64,000 nt of DNA, taken from positions 6,130,273 to 6,194,272 of the forward strand of contig OX291561.1 in NCBI GenBank assembly GCA_946406115.1. Reading direction: 5' to 3'. Both the position numbers and the translations under genes were made by a program. The notes below the pieces were generated by a model. It saw only the letters and a program-made list of their open reading frames with translations, did not search any database and was not told where the DNA came from. Position 1 is the first letter of the stretch. Every line of letters starts with the position of its first letter. This DNA is from Apoda limacodes. Lineage: Eukaryota; Arthropoda; Insecta; Lepidoptera; Limacodidae. Positions 1 through 12,892 of this stretch are shown piece by piece.

Positions 1-1089
1 ACAAGCCGTTTGAAAGAATCGCGTGATGTAAATATTATTCCAATTTTCAATTTATTTATATTTATAATTATAACAAAAATTTATATTTATAAAAAAAAAG
101 TAATAAGTTAGAGGCGGAGCGGAGATGTTTTTTATGAGTATCGGAAAGGAAATGAAAAATGGTTTCAAGATAAATGGGTGTTTTAGGGTCAAAAAGGATA
201 GAGTAAAGGAGACAGAGGCAGAATAAGAATCAAATCAATAAAATTGAAATTGGCATCTAGACAAGACATTGAGACATTGAGTATTGAGTTGACATAGAAT
301 GTCGTGTTACCGCAATTTTTGGGAAAACTTCCCATAAAAGGGGTTAAATCGCACGAAAGGTTTTTATTGCAGTTTCACAACTACGATAACGGGAAACTTA
401 AAAGGCTTTAGGAACACCGTGGGGAACCATAAATTATACTGAATATTATTGTCAATATTATATCGTGAATTAAAAATGTATTCGTGCTTCTTTCAACTGC
501 TCACCACCGTTGCGATATGAAAGCTATCAGATCATATTATTTTAGTTTACATTGCAGTTTATCTCAGAAAGCGTAAGTTCGCAATAAAATTGATAAAAAT
601 AAATATTAATTGTTATACCTATTAGATTAATAATAAAGAGAACATGAATAAATAAATAACGAATGAGCAATATGTTTTCAATAAGGATGAGAAGTCATTG
701 AACCCGGTTCGTTGTGGTTTAATTCCGCGTGTCTGCCTCGCCTTTCAAGGTTTTTGTCATAGCTCTATTACAAAAAAGGTTACGGATAGATATAAATATG
801 CAAAACAAAACAAAGGGTATAAAAAAAAACAGTATTGAATCAGGTCTTTAGTTTAATTATTATTGGAAGGCTTCGAGTTGTCTGGAGGAATTCTTACTAG
901 AAATGAAATCCCGTTCCGTTATTGCTGTTATAATGTACATTTTTCAATAAGTACCTATGCAGTTGTGGCCACAGTTACTGGACGGTGGCTATTTCGCTTT
1001 GGATGATAGATTGCCGTCGTCAAAAACTTATCGACGTCGTGTGCAACCGGCGTTAATTCGATTTTTGTGAAGCTGGTTTTATTTTGCAG
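1..1089. other. Upstream region of the bZIP gene; start exon not identified
   Basis: This AT-rich stretch precedes the first visible coding exon of the CREBL2-like gene. That exon has no start codon, and its reading frame is closed upstream by an in-frame TAA at 1054-1056, so at least one earlier exon must exist. Several short ATG-led reading frames are present (for example at 134 and 903), but none resembles a bZIP N-terminus or can be joined with confidence. The first exon may lie here or left of the window. Confidence 0.5.
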
Positions 1090-1231
1090 GAGTCTGCAGA
1101 GGGTGGCGGGGTGTTTGGGTCGCTGGGAGGGGCGAGCGTGGAGGGAGGAGAGCGGCGCGAGGGGGGCAAGCGCGGGCGCCGGCCTGGCAGGAAGGCGCAG
1201 CTCGACAAACAGGACATGAAAGCTAAACTGG
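1090..1231 (+). CDS. REPTOR-BP: bZIP gene, first visible exon
   Basis: The acceptor is the AG at 1088-1089 and the donor GTGGGT begins at 1232. Reading in phase 0, the exon encodes 47 residues plus one base of a Glu codon. It is rich in Gly and Arg and ends in DMKAKL, just before the basic region. An alternative acceptor at TGCAG (1094-1098) would lose three residues. Confidence 0.85.
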
Positions 1232-4200
1232 GTGGGTAGACCCCGTAATCTTTTGTGATATACTAGCACGCCAGTTTGACTTCATCATCGTATCTAACGA
1301 AACCCTTAACTGTTCAAAATGAAACATAGCATATATCGATATTTCGAAACAGTAAAAGAAGTATTAAGAGTACAGACAAAAAAAATTCCACTGGAAAAAA
1401 CCATCGTGTAAATAGTTCCGTTTGACCTTATTTAATTTTCTACTGAATTTCTCATAAATGTTTTAGTGTCTGCTTTTATTTTTCTTGTCAACGTTATATT
1501 GCTACGCTTTATTATGGATTCTGATCCGCCACTGAAAATTGTGCTGGTCATTTAAATGTAAAACGGTAATATAGGTTAATTTTACCATTGAATTTAAGTG
1601 CACAAACAGTGTCACTCGCCACTAGCTGGGTGTTGTTAGCTATTATCTGACGTGGAAACCCTTTGAAATGGATTTTATTTCATCAGAACGCAGCAGGCAG
1701 TCGGCGCGGGAGTGCCGAGCGCGCAAGAAGCTGCGTTACCAGTACTTGGAAGAGCTGGTGGCGGACAGAGAAAGGGCTGTACTTTCGCTCAGGAAGGAAC
1801 TGGATAAGGTACGGTTGCAACGACTCCTGTGTCCATTTTAACATGATTGTCACCCCTGGCATACTTTGGACACTTCATACAACAATCGCATCGTTTGCGT
1901 GTTCTACGTATACGAGCAGTAATAAAATAACAAATAATTAATAATAAAAGAGTGATTTGAAGAGTGAAGAGTTTTATGGAATAAGCAACAGGTCTTTAAT
2001 TTTACTAATTATTAGTTTAAAGGTGGTTGTAGTAGTTTTATAAAGCCACCTTAGGGGCCATCCATTTCATACGTCATACTTAGACCCATTATCACGCTTT
2101 TTACCCAATTTTAATATGAACAATTCGCTTTTGTCACACTTTGCATGACTCTCCCTCCCCCCTAAGCGCGTGACGTATTAAATGGATGACCCCTTATGGT
2201 CCTACCGCGACCGCTTTAACGCTCCTTGTTTGCGGCTGACGTTAGGGGGGGACGAGAAATTAATACACATGAGATCGATACTACAGACAAGCTCTAAAGT
2301 AATTGGTTACAATATTAAATTGTTTCATCTAATTGTATTTATTAACTTAGTTGATATTAGGTAGGTAAAAATTATTGCTAAAAAGCTATGCTATCGTTTA
2401 CTTGCGGTAAACTTACTATTAATAGAAATAAAAAAAACAATACATTATATGCATTTCAAATGAGCTAGCGAACTAACCATAAAAAAATGTTTATTGACGG
2501 GTTTTAAATATGAAGACCCATTTTTGGGTATTTTATCTTATATGACGGACGCAGCTACTCCGTCCCTGTGTCCCGCCGCTCTTTACTCGCAGGTCGCAGT
2601 AGGACTATAGTCTAGATACTTAGTACTAGAAGCAGTGTGGCGGCATATAAGCAGGCGGGAGGTCGCTTTAAGGTATTGACTACTGTAAGCAATCTTTACT
2701 AATATTTCCAAAGTTGTGCCTTATAGCTTTTGGACTGTAACGGCCTAACAAAGAATCACAAGCAGCATCTAACATTCTATCTTCCTCTGCCCTTGAAACG
2801 TGGTAGTGGGTTCCACGGGGATTCCAATTCCCCTGGTGTTGCCGTGGACAGAGGAATCATCGAACTCCACAAATATGGCCTGGGGAAATGGTTTTTCCAT
2901 AGAGCAGGCCAATTTAAGCGGCGGACCACACCCATGGCTCAATTAACCAAGCCATGGTTAATGTTAATATTGGGTCTTTGAGTATTATTTGTTAAATAAT
3001 TGAGGGTAAATAATATTGGTTTCAAGGCTCGAGACTAGGGCACGTCAATGCTTATGAAATTTTCACATAAAGCTTGTAATACTCAATTGGTAACTTAGAG
3101 ACAAATAGGTTACCAGTGGAGAATTTTTGCATTTGATAGCCCAGTTCTTAAGGAAGGTTATGATCTTCTAGCTATGCCCGTGGTTTCACCCACTACCATT
3201 TCAATTCAAAGACATATAATTTTTTAAAATGCTTAAACGGAGGCAAATAAAACCGAATACATAATAAATAAAAAGTGTTATATAATAAATAGTTTCAGAA
3301 CAGACTTCGGTATAACTCTTCAAGCTCTTTATTTTGATACCAAACATGATGCGGTTGGAGCAAAAAATAAAAAAATATTGAGTGTTGTGCAGTATACTGC
3401 CGCCATATTGTTTTTTTTTTTATCATTAATGTTATGTACTCTATAACACTCAGGGGATCTTTTATTTGAGACCTAATTCATTGAAATCGGTCCAGCCGTT
3501 TGGCCTCAAGGAGGCAACAAAGAAAAATACATATATACAAACGCGCGAAAAACATTACCCTCGCTTTCGTAGTCGGCTAAAAAGCAGTATATAGAAAGTT
3601 CTAAAGTTTAAAATACACAAACAGTTGAAGTTGTGTATTGTTTCTACTGACAGTGAAATGACAAATGATTTTAAAATAATGGTTTTTTATTTTTATCAAA
3701 AGAATTAAAACGTTTTATGTAAAATTAACACTAACTTGGTAATCCACACATATATAAATAAAGAGATAAAGTTTGTTTGTTTGGATTTAGGAGGTAACCT
3801 TCGAAACTACTCATCCGATTTTAATAATTCTTTTACTAATATTTAAAATAGACTTAGGGTAGACATGGGATGTATTCTGTTTTAAATAACATAAGTGTTT
3901 CGTTCAAAATATCCATATTTGTAGGTAAAGTCAGAAGAAAAACTGCACTTATTCTTAACTTTGCAATGAAGCAATGGTATGATCTGATTTTTGGCGTAGG
4001 GATCTTATCTTCCAGAAGGGACAAAAAAGAATATAGAATATTTTTTATCCTGAATGGTTCCCATGGGAATAATTTTTCAGTGGGACACTATTCCAAACGT
4101 CAGCGGTGTTTTTGATGTTTTGTACGAAAATAGGCTGTAGGGACTGAGGAAAATAAAGCGCGTTTATCTCGGTAGTAAATTCCCACAGAAATAGGTTTTC

Positions 4201-4698
4201 CCGCGGGCGAAACCGCAGTGATCGTCTATAGTCAACAAAAATATTATTATTTAAACGTAAAAATTCAATACGGCTTAAATATATGCAGAAAAATATACGC
4301 AAATAATAAATTATGTGGACAACACGTGATCCACCTGAAACCTAATTACCTCGAAAACGTGACACTATCCCTATGATCTATTTATATATTCTGTCTGCAT
4401 TGACGTCAACTATTGTCTTACATAAGTTTTATGGATGGGCGCCATTTTGAGATAAAAACACAATAGCTATGAAGTCCTTTGTATCATTGGAGTTGACCCA
4501 AAATGGCAAAAGTTTCTTAAAAAAACTTACTTTAATTAAATTTTCTTAATATTCTACTTAAATTATAAATATAAAAATTTTGAATTTCAGTATTACAAAT
4601 GGAATCTGGAACTAGATCAAGGTCGTATACCAGAAGGGTTAGAAGCGATGCTACAAGAGCTGGGTACGGTCAAGCAGGAGGAAACGCCACGGTTTTAA
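1090..4698 (+). CDS. REPTOR-BP: CREBL2 / REPTOR-BP-like bZIP transcription factor (5' end missing)
   Basis: Three exons join in frame: 1090-1231, 1687-1808 and 4591-4698 (stop TAA). They encode 123 visible residues; human CREBL2 has about 120. Exon 1 gives a Gly-rich lead followed by [12 protein letters not shown]. Exon 2 gives the DNA-binding basic region [20 protein letters not shown] and the start of the leucine zipper. Exon 3 gives [20 protein letters not shown], which matches the conserved CREBL2 C-terminal part. In flies, REPTOR-BP partners REPTOR in the transcriptional response downstream of TORC1; that role here is inferred from family. The protein should act in the nucleus as a dimer. 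Introns start with GT and end with AG; their phases are 1 and 0. Exon 1 is far more GC-rich than its surroundings. The initiating exon was not found. Confidence 0.93.
1687..1808 (+). CDS. REPTOR-BP: bZIP gene, basic region and zipper exon
   Basis: The acceptor is TTTCATCAG and the donor is GTACGG at 1809. With the base carried from the previous exon it encodes 41 residues, including the basic-region signature [12 protein letters not shown] and zipper residues [19 protein letters not shown]. It ends in phase 0. Confidence 0.95.
1809..4590 (+). other. bZIP intron 2
   Basis: This 2.8-kb AT-rich intron holds an inverted-repeat element at 2054-2193. Near 2805-2960 is a more GC-rich block of unknown origin with a short palindrome around CCATGG. 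Near 3770-3830 is a piece of the dispersed family containing GTTTGTTTG and CGAAACTACT. No other coding exon is evident. Confidence 0.7.
2054..2193. mobile_element. Small inverted-repeat element (MITE), about 140 bp
   Basis: The left end GGGGCCATCCATTTCATACG is the near-perfect inverse of the right end (TGACGTATTAAATGGATGAC followed by CCC). TTA sits directly outside both ends (2051-2053 and 2194-2196), which fits a target duplication. There is no coding capacity. A relative lies at 7840-7953. Confidence 0.75.
4591..4698 (+). CDS. REPTOR-BP: bZIP gene, last coding exon
   Basis: The acceptor is TGAATTTCAG. The exon encodes [20 protein letters not shown], then [15 protein letters not shown] and a TAA stop at 4696-4698. 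The KW and LDQGRIPE stretch is the part conserved in CREBL2 proteins. A candidate AATAAA polyadenylation signal lies at 4811-4816; many others follow in the AT-rich flank. Confidence 0.93.
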   Translation, partial: YYKWNLELDQGRIPEGLEAMLQELGTVKQEETPRF

Positions 4699-4810
4699 AC
4701 ATGGTAAATGTACAAGACAGGTTACGGGGTTAACTTGCCTATTTTACATGAAACATTAATTAGTTATTTATTTTTGGTTTGAAATTTTTAGGTTAAAAAA
4801 AAAGTTTTAG

Positions 4811-4816
4811 AATAAA
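4811..4816 (+). terminator. Candidate polyadenylation signal of the bZIP gene
   Basis: AATAAA lies about 110 nt after the stop codon, with T-rich sequence downstream. Because the flank is so AT-rich, the hexamer could be chance, and later signals are equally possible. Confidence 0.35.
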
Positions 4817-7800
4817 CAAATTTAGTTAATTCTTTTAACAAGGTATTGGTTTATTTTGTTAACTTGTAAAGACCATTTCATATCTATTCGCATCTATCTA
4901 TGCTGCACCAAAAATTGCTACGAATCACATATTGCTATCTTTGTAATTATATCAAACTTTTTTTTTTAAATGGCATTAATATTTTATTTAAGAAACCTAT
5001 AAAAAACATATTTTTTTATTAATAATTAATGCGGTAAAACTTTTAAGTGTTTTTAATTATTAAAATGGTATTTACCTTAGTAAGGCAAAATAAACAGTTG
5101 TGTAATTAGAGTTATTATATTTGAAAACTTGAGGGTCTTGAAATCTTCGTCTTATAAATTTAAACAATATCTCAACGATTTTTGTAATTACTTATGCTGG
5201 TTCAAAATTACGAATTTGGGTACATACATATTCCATAAAATTAATTACAAAAGAAACGCTAGTTATTAAGCAAAAGTTAATATTATTAATATAAAAAAAT
5301 ATATTTTTTTAATATTATTTACTGTGAGGAGTCCAAAGGATAAATATATTTTTGTTTTCGATGTTGTGCTGTTGTTTTAATTAGTATGTTTGGTGTGTTT
5401 AAAATATAATGACAGATAATGTAATTTAATTACAGATCAATCAAATAATTACAATTGCAAAATGTAGTCGTTGACGCAATTATAATAACTCACATAATGT
5501 ACTATATATGTATATACCTACCACAAAAATAAATTTAGCCATGATTACAAATCATGTAATTTGTAATCGTGGTTTCGTTATTTTTAATAAGTTGTATGTC
5601 CATATAAATTAATTATTGACTGATTATATTTTGCTAACTTAGATTCTGTCTAATATTTTTATTGTTTAAATGTGTTAAGTGTTGCTATTAATAATGTAAG
5701 ATTTAAAATAAAACTATAATAGCCTCGAGTATAATGTGCTAAAAACAGTTTTATGTTCTTACTTTAATAATAAACTTTAATAATTCATAAGAATTACCTT
5801 GTTAAACTGAATATAAATGTAAATGTATTTGTTTTTACAATACATGTCTTATGATAAGAAAAAGGCGCCTATTTTAATATATAAAAACCTTGCAACTCAA
5901 ACACACTTACGTTTCTTAAACATCAGATTTGCATTTAATATTTGCTTAATACTCATGCATAAAAAACAAGGTATGAAGTGTTTAATTTTGTGGCAATCAC
6001 TGCGACCGTATAATGTTTGTCTCGTTAATCAAAAATATCAAAAAAAAATATAGAGCTAGGCATTTTTTTTCTTAAATAAGTATATATATATCATTATTTT
6101 ATTTTGTATATATTTTATTATAGATACGTGTAAAGCAAATAATAAATATTTTTAGAAAATATGATTTATTTGTATTGATAGCTATTGCTTCTTAAGCGGT
6201 CACATGGAGTGTTAGGTAAACGCAATTTGAATTGGTATTTATTTGAAAGTGGTACAGTTGATAATTTGTGTGGCCTTTAATTTAGTCATCATTAAGATGC
6301 CACTCGTCAACAAAGTGATAAAATCATAGCTTTGTATAAACCGCGCTATTAAATAATGAAGTTGGACCACGTCGTGTAACTTTTTCTGTCTCCTTCATAC
6401 ATACACCTATTTAACTAGCTGTGAAGTAAATAGAGAGTAGTAGAATATAATTTGAGCATTCGCCTTAAAAAGCTGTTAAAATTTTTGTACTAAATTTTAA
6501 TTGCCATAACGTTGTTAGCAACTATAATAATTTTTTTTTAATTTTAAAAAAAATTACGGTTAGCTAATTATCACATGGATAATAACAAAACAGACATATA
6601 AAATTTTGAGTAGCCCTATTAAATTAAATGTGAAATATAAACTATTCTATTATTTCGGTTTTTATCCTGTATTTATGTTGAGTAACGTTGTGTTTGCTAG
6701 AAAGAAACAGAAATCGATCCACGGCATCGCTTCAATTTTACTATCTAATGGTACGAGTTTTTAGATGTTAATTTCTTTATTCGTAAGTTTTTTAGTTTAG
6801 TTAGTAGTCTGTTTGCACATTATTATGATAACTAAGCGTTGCGTTCATTTATAATTAATTACCTTATTTATAATTATAAGTGTAGTTATAGTTAATAAAA
6901 AAACCTTTATGAAAAAGTCTTTTTATGTCAGAAACATATTATATTGACATTTTCAAATTAATTGACTTAATAACAAGAACTATAATTTAATAAAATAAAA
7001 AAATTATAAATAAAAAACTGCACATAGATCGACCCTGGAACTATTTTGAAGAAGGGAAGGATGTAGGGTGTCAACACAAGGTAGCATCCCACACCAGCGG
7101 CCTCCCACGACTCCAAAAATTAAAGTCAGATCAGATCTCTTGCCATCGTCACGCAATAAAATAAAATCCAAATTAATTTTATTGTATCGTAATCACCTTT
7201 TGTGCAGTAGTTTTATATTTATGAATTATTTGCTTATTTTGTTTTTTTTCGTTAGTTAGTAAGTACGTTAGTTAGATTGTATGTATAAGGTGCTTAGACT
7301 AAAAAAAATATTTCTTTAAACATTATGTTAATTGATATTTTTATTAGAAGGATATTCCTATAAGTTGTTTTTAAGGCGTTATTTTGAGCTTATTTTCTTA
7401 AGTTGCACTTCCTACGTTCAATTATTATAAATGCTATTATTTATTCAATTTTGTTATTTGTTATTTTTAATGTGGCTGAATAGTCGATACCGTAGTGATT
7501 ATTTTGTTGTAAGCAAACAAGGTTTATTAAAAAAAAAGTTGTTAATAAGGGTTAGGTTATTTAAAAAAATCCTCGTGTAAAAGATATCTTTTTCAATGTA
7601 CAAACATATACTTTTCTACTCTTAAATAAGTTAGGAATCGTTAGTATGATTCAACATCATAGTTTAGCCGTATTTGATTCCAGTATTTAGTTGATCTAAT
7701 TTTCATTAATCGCACAATCGATCTTTTTAATCGATTTTAAGTTATAACTGCTATTAAGTATTAAAAACTTTAGTCATGATTAATAACTAATTGTAAACCT

Positions 7801-7839
7801 TTTTTTTTATTTATTCGACCGTGATACAACATATATAAT

Positions 7840-7953
7840 AAGGGGCTGTTCATTTATTATGTAAAACGATTTTAACCTGTTTCTGACCGTAATGTAAAGA
7901 CTAGTTTGGGTTCGACCCCCCAAATCGTCTTACGCAATAAATTAACATCCCTA
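7840..7953. mobile_element. Small inverted-repeat element related to the one at 2054
   Basis: The left arm AAGGGGCTGTTCATTTATTA and the inverted right arm (ending TAAATTAACATCCCTAA) pair over about 35 bases, including AAACGATTT / AAATCGT. It is a short non-coding MITE-like sequence. Its AGGGG end and central ATTTA block resemble the 2054-2193 element. Confidence 0.6.
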
Positions 7954-9388
7954 ATATTTTAAATAGCCGTGAACATTGATTTCGATTCAACTATTCGATT
8001 TAAATCGATTTAATTTTTTTTTTACCTAATAGACCTATCCATCTTATACACAGTGGTATCAATTCTCGGCTAGACTATGACACGATGTCTTAAGGGCCCT
8101 ATAGCAGCGAACAAGCGCTGCCATCAGATTTTTTTCTTTTCCTTATAAAGGTTATTTCAATAATGTAATATTAAAGTTATAATAATTGTCATAAGCTACA
8201 TGTACAATTTAGTCTCGATTCTGGAACACGTCTGTCGGCTTTATTTAACTTTAAATGTATTATGTATTTCAGAAACAATACTAAATGTTTTTGAAATAGT
8301 TTATGACTAGTGTTTTAACTTCTATGTAGTACATTTTTAAAACAAGCTTTGTGTAAAGAGGTAATAAATGAAAGTTGCTAAAGGTGCCTAAAATGTTTAG
8401 TTTTAAATGATTATTTTTTACTTATATGATTTTGTTTATTATATTGTCGGCAAACCGCCTTAAATTAACAATGATTTAGTTATTATTTTACGTTGGAACT
8501 TATAAAATAAAAAAAAAAACCATTCTATTATTTTAAGTTTTATTAATATATTTTTTTTGTATTATCTTCTATGAATGTACGTTATTTGTTTAAACTTTTT
8601 TGCACATTTTCTTGTTTTATAGCTTAGCTTACTAAGTTTAAAAAGAAAGGCCACTTTTTTACATGTTATTTTATGGTTTTATAAATAAATACTTTCTTTA
8701 TTCATATGTTTAAACTTAATTGCTACAGTTCTATGGCTTGTATAACGCGATAATTTCTAAGGTGTATATTAGAGAAAATGAAAAAGTGGAATTAGTTTTA
8801 AAGTGCGGGCACGCAGTTAGCTTATAGGTATTAGAGATAAAATATATGATATAATATTGTATACTTAAAGAAAAACTATAATTATAAGATTAAATGTAAG
8901 TATTATAGTTATTTTTGTATAAAAACACAAAAATCTGAGACGGCGTAGCTGGTCCAAAAACTATTTTCGCAAAAATACACAAACACGCTGGTAACTCTTA
9001 ATAATTGTAATTTTATACCAACAGTTTCTACTTAAAAAAGTGTAAGTTAGTCAAAATACTATTCAGCTTCTACGTTTATAAACTAATTTTACTCTTCAAA
9101 TAATATTTGCACTTGTAAAATGCACTGTGTACTTAAGGGGCTACACAACAACTTAAATACCTAATCGCTAGTCATACCATAATTTCCAAAAGCCACCACA
9201 AAAAACCGACCACAGAGTAAATAGTTTACCTAAAGGAAAAAGAAATTACAGTATATGCTTTGATTTTTTAGATGTCTGCGTCAAATTAAGTAATTAAATC
9301 TTTACAAATAAATACTCTGAAAACAGGACTACCAGAAGTTTTAAAAGCTAAACTTCTACATTATCGTGGACCTTTTCTTATCTGTCGA

Positions 9389-9462
9389 ACGGTGACAACC
9401 TAGTGGTTTCGGTGTCCACCTCGCGTCCTGAAAGGCTGAGGTTCGACCTCGGCGTGTAAGTT
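9389..9462 (+). repeat. tRNA-derived SINE fragment
   Basis: A box A-like segment (CAACCTAGTGGTTTC) is followed by a box B-like segment (GAGGTTCGACCTC), as in tRNA-derived SINE heads. It does not fold as a complete tRNA and has a T-rich stretch after it. Confidence 0.6.
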
Positions 9463-9679
9463 TTTTTCTTAATTTATCAAGTCTATCGATTATTCACTCC
9501 ACTGGTTTTTTCAGTACGTCAAAAAGACGTAAGGATTCCAAACAAAAAAAAAAATCTGATGTTTGAAAATATCAACTGTCGAGTGAAGGTAATGAAATCG
9601 TGTTTTGGTAGATACTGCCAGATTGTTCATTACATGATCAGAACCCACATATTTTTTTTTTGTGACTGTCTACACAGTT

Positions 9680-9840
9680 GGCTGTTGCAGCCATTACTGC
9701 TTCACCGGGCTTTTTGGGGCGAGACTCTGAAGGAGCCTCAGCCCGTATAGCACCCAACGCTCAAGGGCTCCGAGGGGGGAAGCCTCGGCTTGGGTTGTCG
9801 CTCTCGGGGGCATCTCTTCGACCGAACCCACATAATTAAA
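9680..9840. repeat. GC-rich unclassified block
   Basis: A sharp GC-rich island inside an AT-rich element, with words such as GAAGGAGCCTCAGCCCG and AAGGGCTCCGAGG. It looks like a fragment of a retrotransposon, but no protein motif confirms this. Confidence 0.35.
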
Positions 9841-9918
9841 GATTTAATATGTGGTAAATTTTACAGACTATATAGAAACAATCATCAGGCCCCGTTCTTC
9901 TTCGATGTAGCCCCTTAA

Positions 9919-12890
9919 CAAAGTGTAATTGATTCTTTTAGTCATATCGTTTTTACATGGTCTCCATTATTCTTTTTTTTTTTTGTCTTGATGAATCGTA
10001 TTTTTATAACTCTATTAATATTTAACTCTTTTTTTTAATTTTTACTTGTTTTTTGTCTTAACTAATTAGGAATAAAAATGGAGGTTACAAAAACCGATCT
10101 TTGGATCACTATTCTCTAAGATCAATTAGTTTTAACGCCCTGTGTTGAATCTATGCCCGTCTCTTTTCAGTGAAACAGTAAAGGAAGTGACAGGTAGCAC
10201 AGAACATAGGTATTTAAGTTTAATTGTACTTGGAGAATTTAGACCGTCTCTTATAAAATATCTAAATACTTCATACAACCAAATGGTACGCCACCTCAAA
10301 TTGAATGTAAGTTCGTAATGTGTAGTACACATTATTAATATTTGAAGGATCATAATTTAGCTTAAGTAATTATAGAAATATTTTTTAAGATAATATTTGG
10401 ACAGCGCTGTGTCAATAATTAACAAACATTAAATATACCTAATAACTGACTAATTTTATTGTTTATTTTTAAAACAAAATACGGGAGATATTTAATTAAT
10501 CCGGGTGAAAATATATGCTAAAATTATTTTTATTTATGTACTCAAATAAATAAATCTACTTTTTTAAATCAAGAAAAATTAGTTCCCCTCACCATTAACA
10601 TATACCGTTTATTAAAATTATAATTCGACCGCAGCTCCACCTATCGGGTTTTGGCAAATTTCTGTTTTGGTTTTAAACCAGTGTGTGTGTCATTTTGATC
10701 AATACTTAGAATTCGATCATAACTTGACAGCAGCGCCACCTATTGGATTCTAATGTCACATATTTTCGGCGAAACAAATCACTGTGTGAAAGAGATCTCA
10801 ATCGGTCAAGTTGATCAGAAGTTACACGTAAACAAACGCAATTTGATGCGTGATAGATTAAATAAATATAAAGTTGTCTGTCGGACAGAATAATCCAAGT
10901 TTATGAAATAAAACCGCAAATCCACTGCTGTGTAGGCTCTGCACGTAAGCTGCGTGGGTCCATGTGTATTGGTAACGTCATCAAACCACGCTTTGTTTGT
11001 GGGGTGGCCATGCATCGCAGTGGTCATTTTCATACAAAGCAAAATTAATTTACATATCCATAACGTATACGTGTGGAGCAGTGGATCCGTGGCTTACGTG
11101 TCAATTTTTGTGCCGCGCTGTCCTCGCATAAAAGTAGATATTATTAAGTGTAACAATGTAACTTAAATAAACAGTAAAAGAGGAGTAAGTCCGGGTACTT
11201 TAAGATGTTAAAATCTTAGTGTAGTGTTAGGTATAAAATTAAAAAAAAAAATTTTTTTCGCAGTTAAGTAGGTATTCAGTTTTTTTTTTAATGTAGCTAC
11301 ACTGACGATATAAATATAAAAGGTATTTTTTTAAAAGTTTGTATATTAGATAAATAAATCATTTTTAAATTTATGTATAGTTCAGTTTATTTTTAACTTT
11401 TATTTTTTTAACATAAAGAATACATTAACGTGCTGAAATCACTTCAATATTGGTTTTTGGCGATTTCGTAGCTCTGTTGTTGGTACATTTATATTTTAAG
11501 CGATTTCACCTGTGTAGTTCTGCGTCCCCAACCCAAACATGACTATTGTGTTACTTACTAAACGGGAAACAATATTACAAAAAAAAATACAATACAATGT
11601 AATTGTAATACGTACCTATAAGTGTAAAATATTAGGGTTGGTATATCCATACTTACCGGGGTGAACTTATAGTTATTACGAAAATACTAAACATAATTAG
11701 TTGAGTAGGTACCTTAGTGTTTTAAGAATTTGATGTCTTCGAAGATGTTGTCAACACAATCCCAGTGCTAGTTAAGGCCCAGAACCACGTAAAGGCGCTA
11801 TTTGTCAAAAGATTATTCCGTTTTGTGACACAATTATATATCGGAACTTTGGTAAGGTTACATACTACATGTGTCCATTTTTAGGATTCCGTACCTCAAA
11901 AGGAAAATAGGAACTCTTATAGGATCACTTTATTGTCCGTCTGTCTTTCTGTCAAGACCTTTTTTCTCAGAAACGCGTAAAGGTATCAAGTTCAAATTAA
12001 TATTAAATACTGAGGTCTTCGGTTATTTGAAGCTGTAAAAAACCTAAGCTTCTAAGTCAACGCAATAAAATATACAGTCATTTGTCGCATATTGTGACAA
12101 ATAATTCAAAACCAATGGGGTAATTCCCGTTGACCTAGAATCATGAAATTTGGCGAAAAGCAATACCATGTAGCACACATAAAGTAAAATCTAAAACCGT
12201 AAATTTGTTGTTAAATCACATTTATTTTTTTGTGCGGTCATAAACTTATTTGCTTAGTTAGTAAACAACGCGACCTATGCCGATGTATTGGGACAACAGT
12301 TGTTCAACGGCAAAGTTAAGTTTGTCCGTCAATATAGTTTACCTTTTACGGAAACCTAATTACGTGACACTGTGTTAGGACCTTAGTCCTTAGTTGTAAG
12401 CTGCAACTATTCAGCGCAATGGACCATTCCGTTTAGGTCAAATCGGGTTGCATAAACTTAAAACGTGGTAGTAATATGTCTTTAACATTTAGTGCATTTA
12501 CTGTTCGGTTCATAGATTTAAGATGTCTGTACTTTTTTTTTTTCTATCTATTAATATATATATGTACATAGTAGTTGCAGTGTTCTATGTAGCCATAGAC
12601 AGTGAGATACGCAGGGTTTTTTTTTACATCAATTAATTTTGTATCCATTTTCATTGATCGTATTAAGTAGTAGTAAGTTTATGATTTGCGATGTCGGATT
12701 GTATAGTAAAGTTGCCGAGTGTGCTTAGCGTAGGCGAGGAGAGTTAGGTCAAAATATATAGCTAACTATCTAAGGATTGTGCCTTTAGGCTAAAAAAAAT
12801 TTCTTGTCTGATCTCACTTGCATAAGAATGAAAGGAATAAAGGAAGACCTTTACCGAACAAGCGAAGCAAGCATGTTTTATCTGCAATAT
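9919..12890. other. AT-rich intergenic stretch, no gene seen
   Basis: No exon-like reading frame was recognised. Around 11885-11960 there is a degenerate copy of the GGTTCCGTA repeat family (TTCCGTACCTCAAAAGG, then TTGTCCGTCTGTCTTTCTGT). A related family trace with CGACCTATGC follows. The rest is AT-rich and unassigned. Confidence 0.5.
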
Positions 12891-12892
12891 AT

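Larger units (their letters stand above)
4699..9132. other. 3' flank of the bZIP gene, AT-rich, no gene seen
   Basis: Very AT-rich sequence with many AATAAA hexamers, so the 3' UTR end cannot be fixed. Apart from an inverted-repeat element at 7840-7953, no repeat or reading frame with recognisable protein similarity was found. Confidence 0.6.
9137..9914. mobile_element. piggyBac-type non-autonomous element (TTAA ends)
   Basis: Inverted termini GGGGCTACA (left) and TGTAGCCCC (right) are each flanked by TTAA (9133-9136 and 9915-9918), the target-site signature of piggyBac transposons. The 778-bp interior encodes no transposase. It holds a tRNA-like block at 9389-9462 and a GC-rich block at 9680-9840. 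The same end motif recurs alone near 41332. The superfamily call rests on TTAA and the symmetric ends only. Confidence 0.6.

Noticed and set aside
955..1269. 104-residue open frame on the - strand
   Set aside because: It is the antisense of the CREBL2-like exon 1090-1231, whose protein is recognised on the + strand.
2730..2981. 83-residue open frame in the bZIP intron as an extra exon
   Set aside because: No splice sites fit the gene's phases, and the CREBL2 protein is complete without it.
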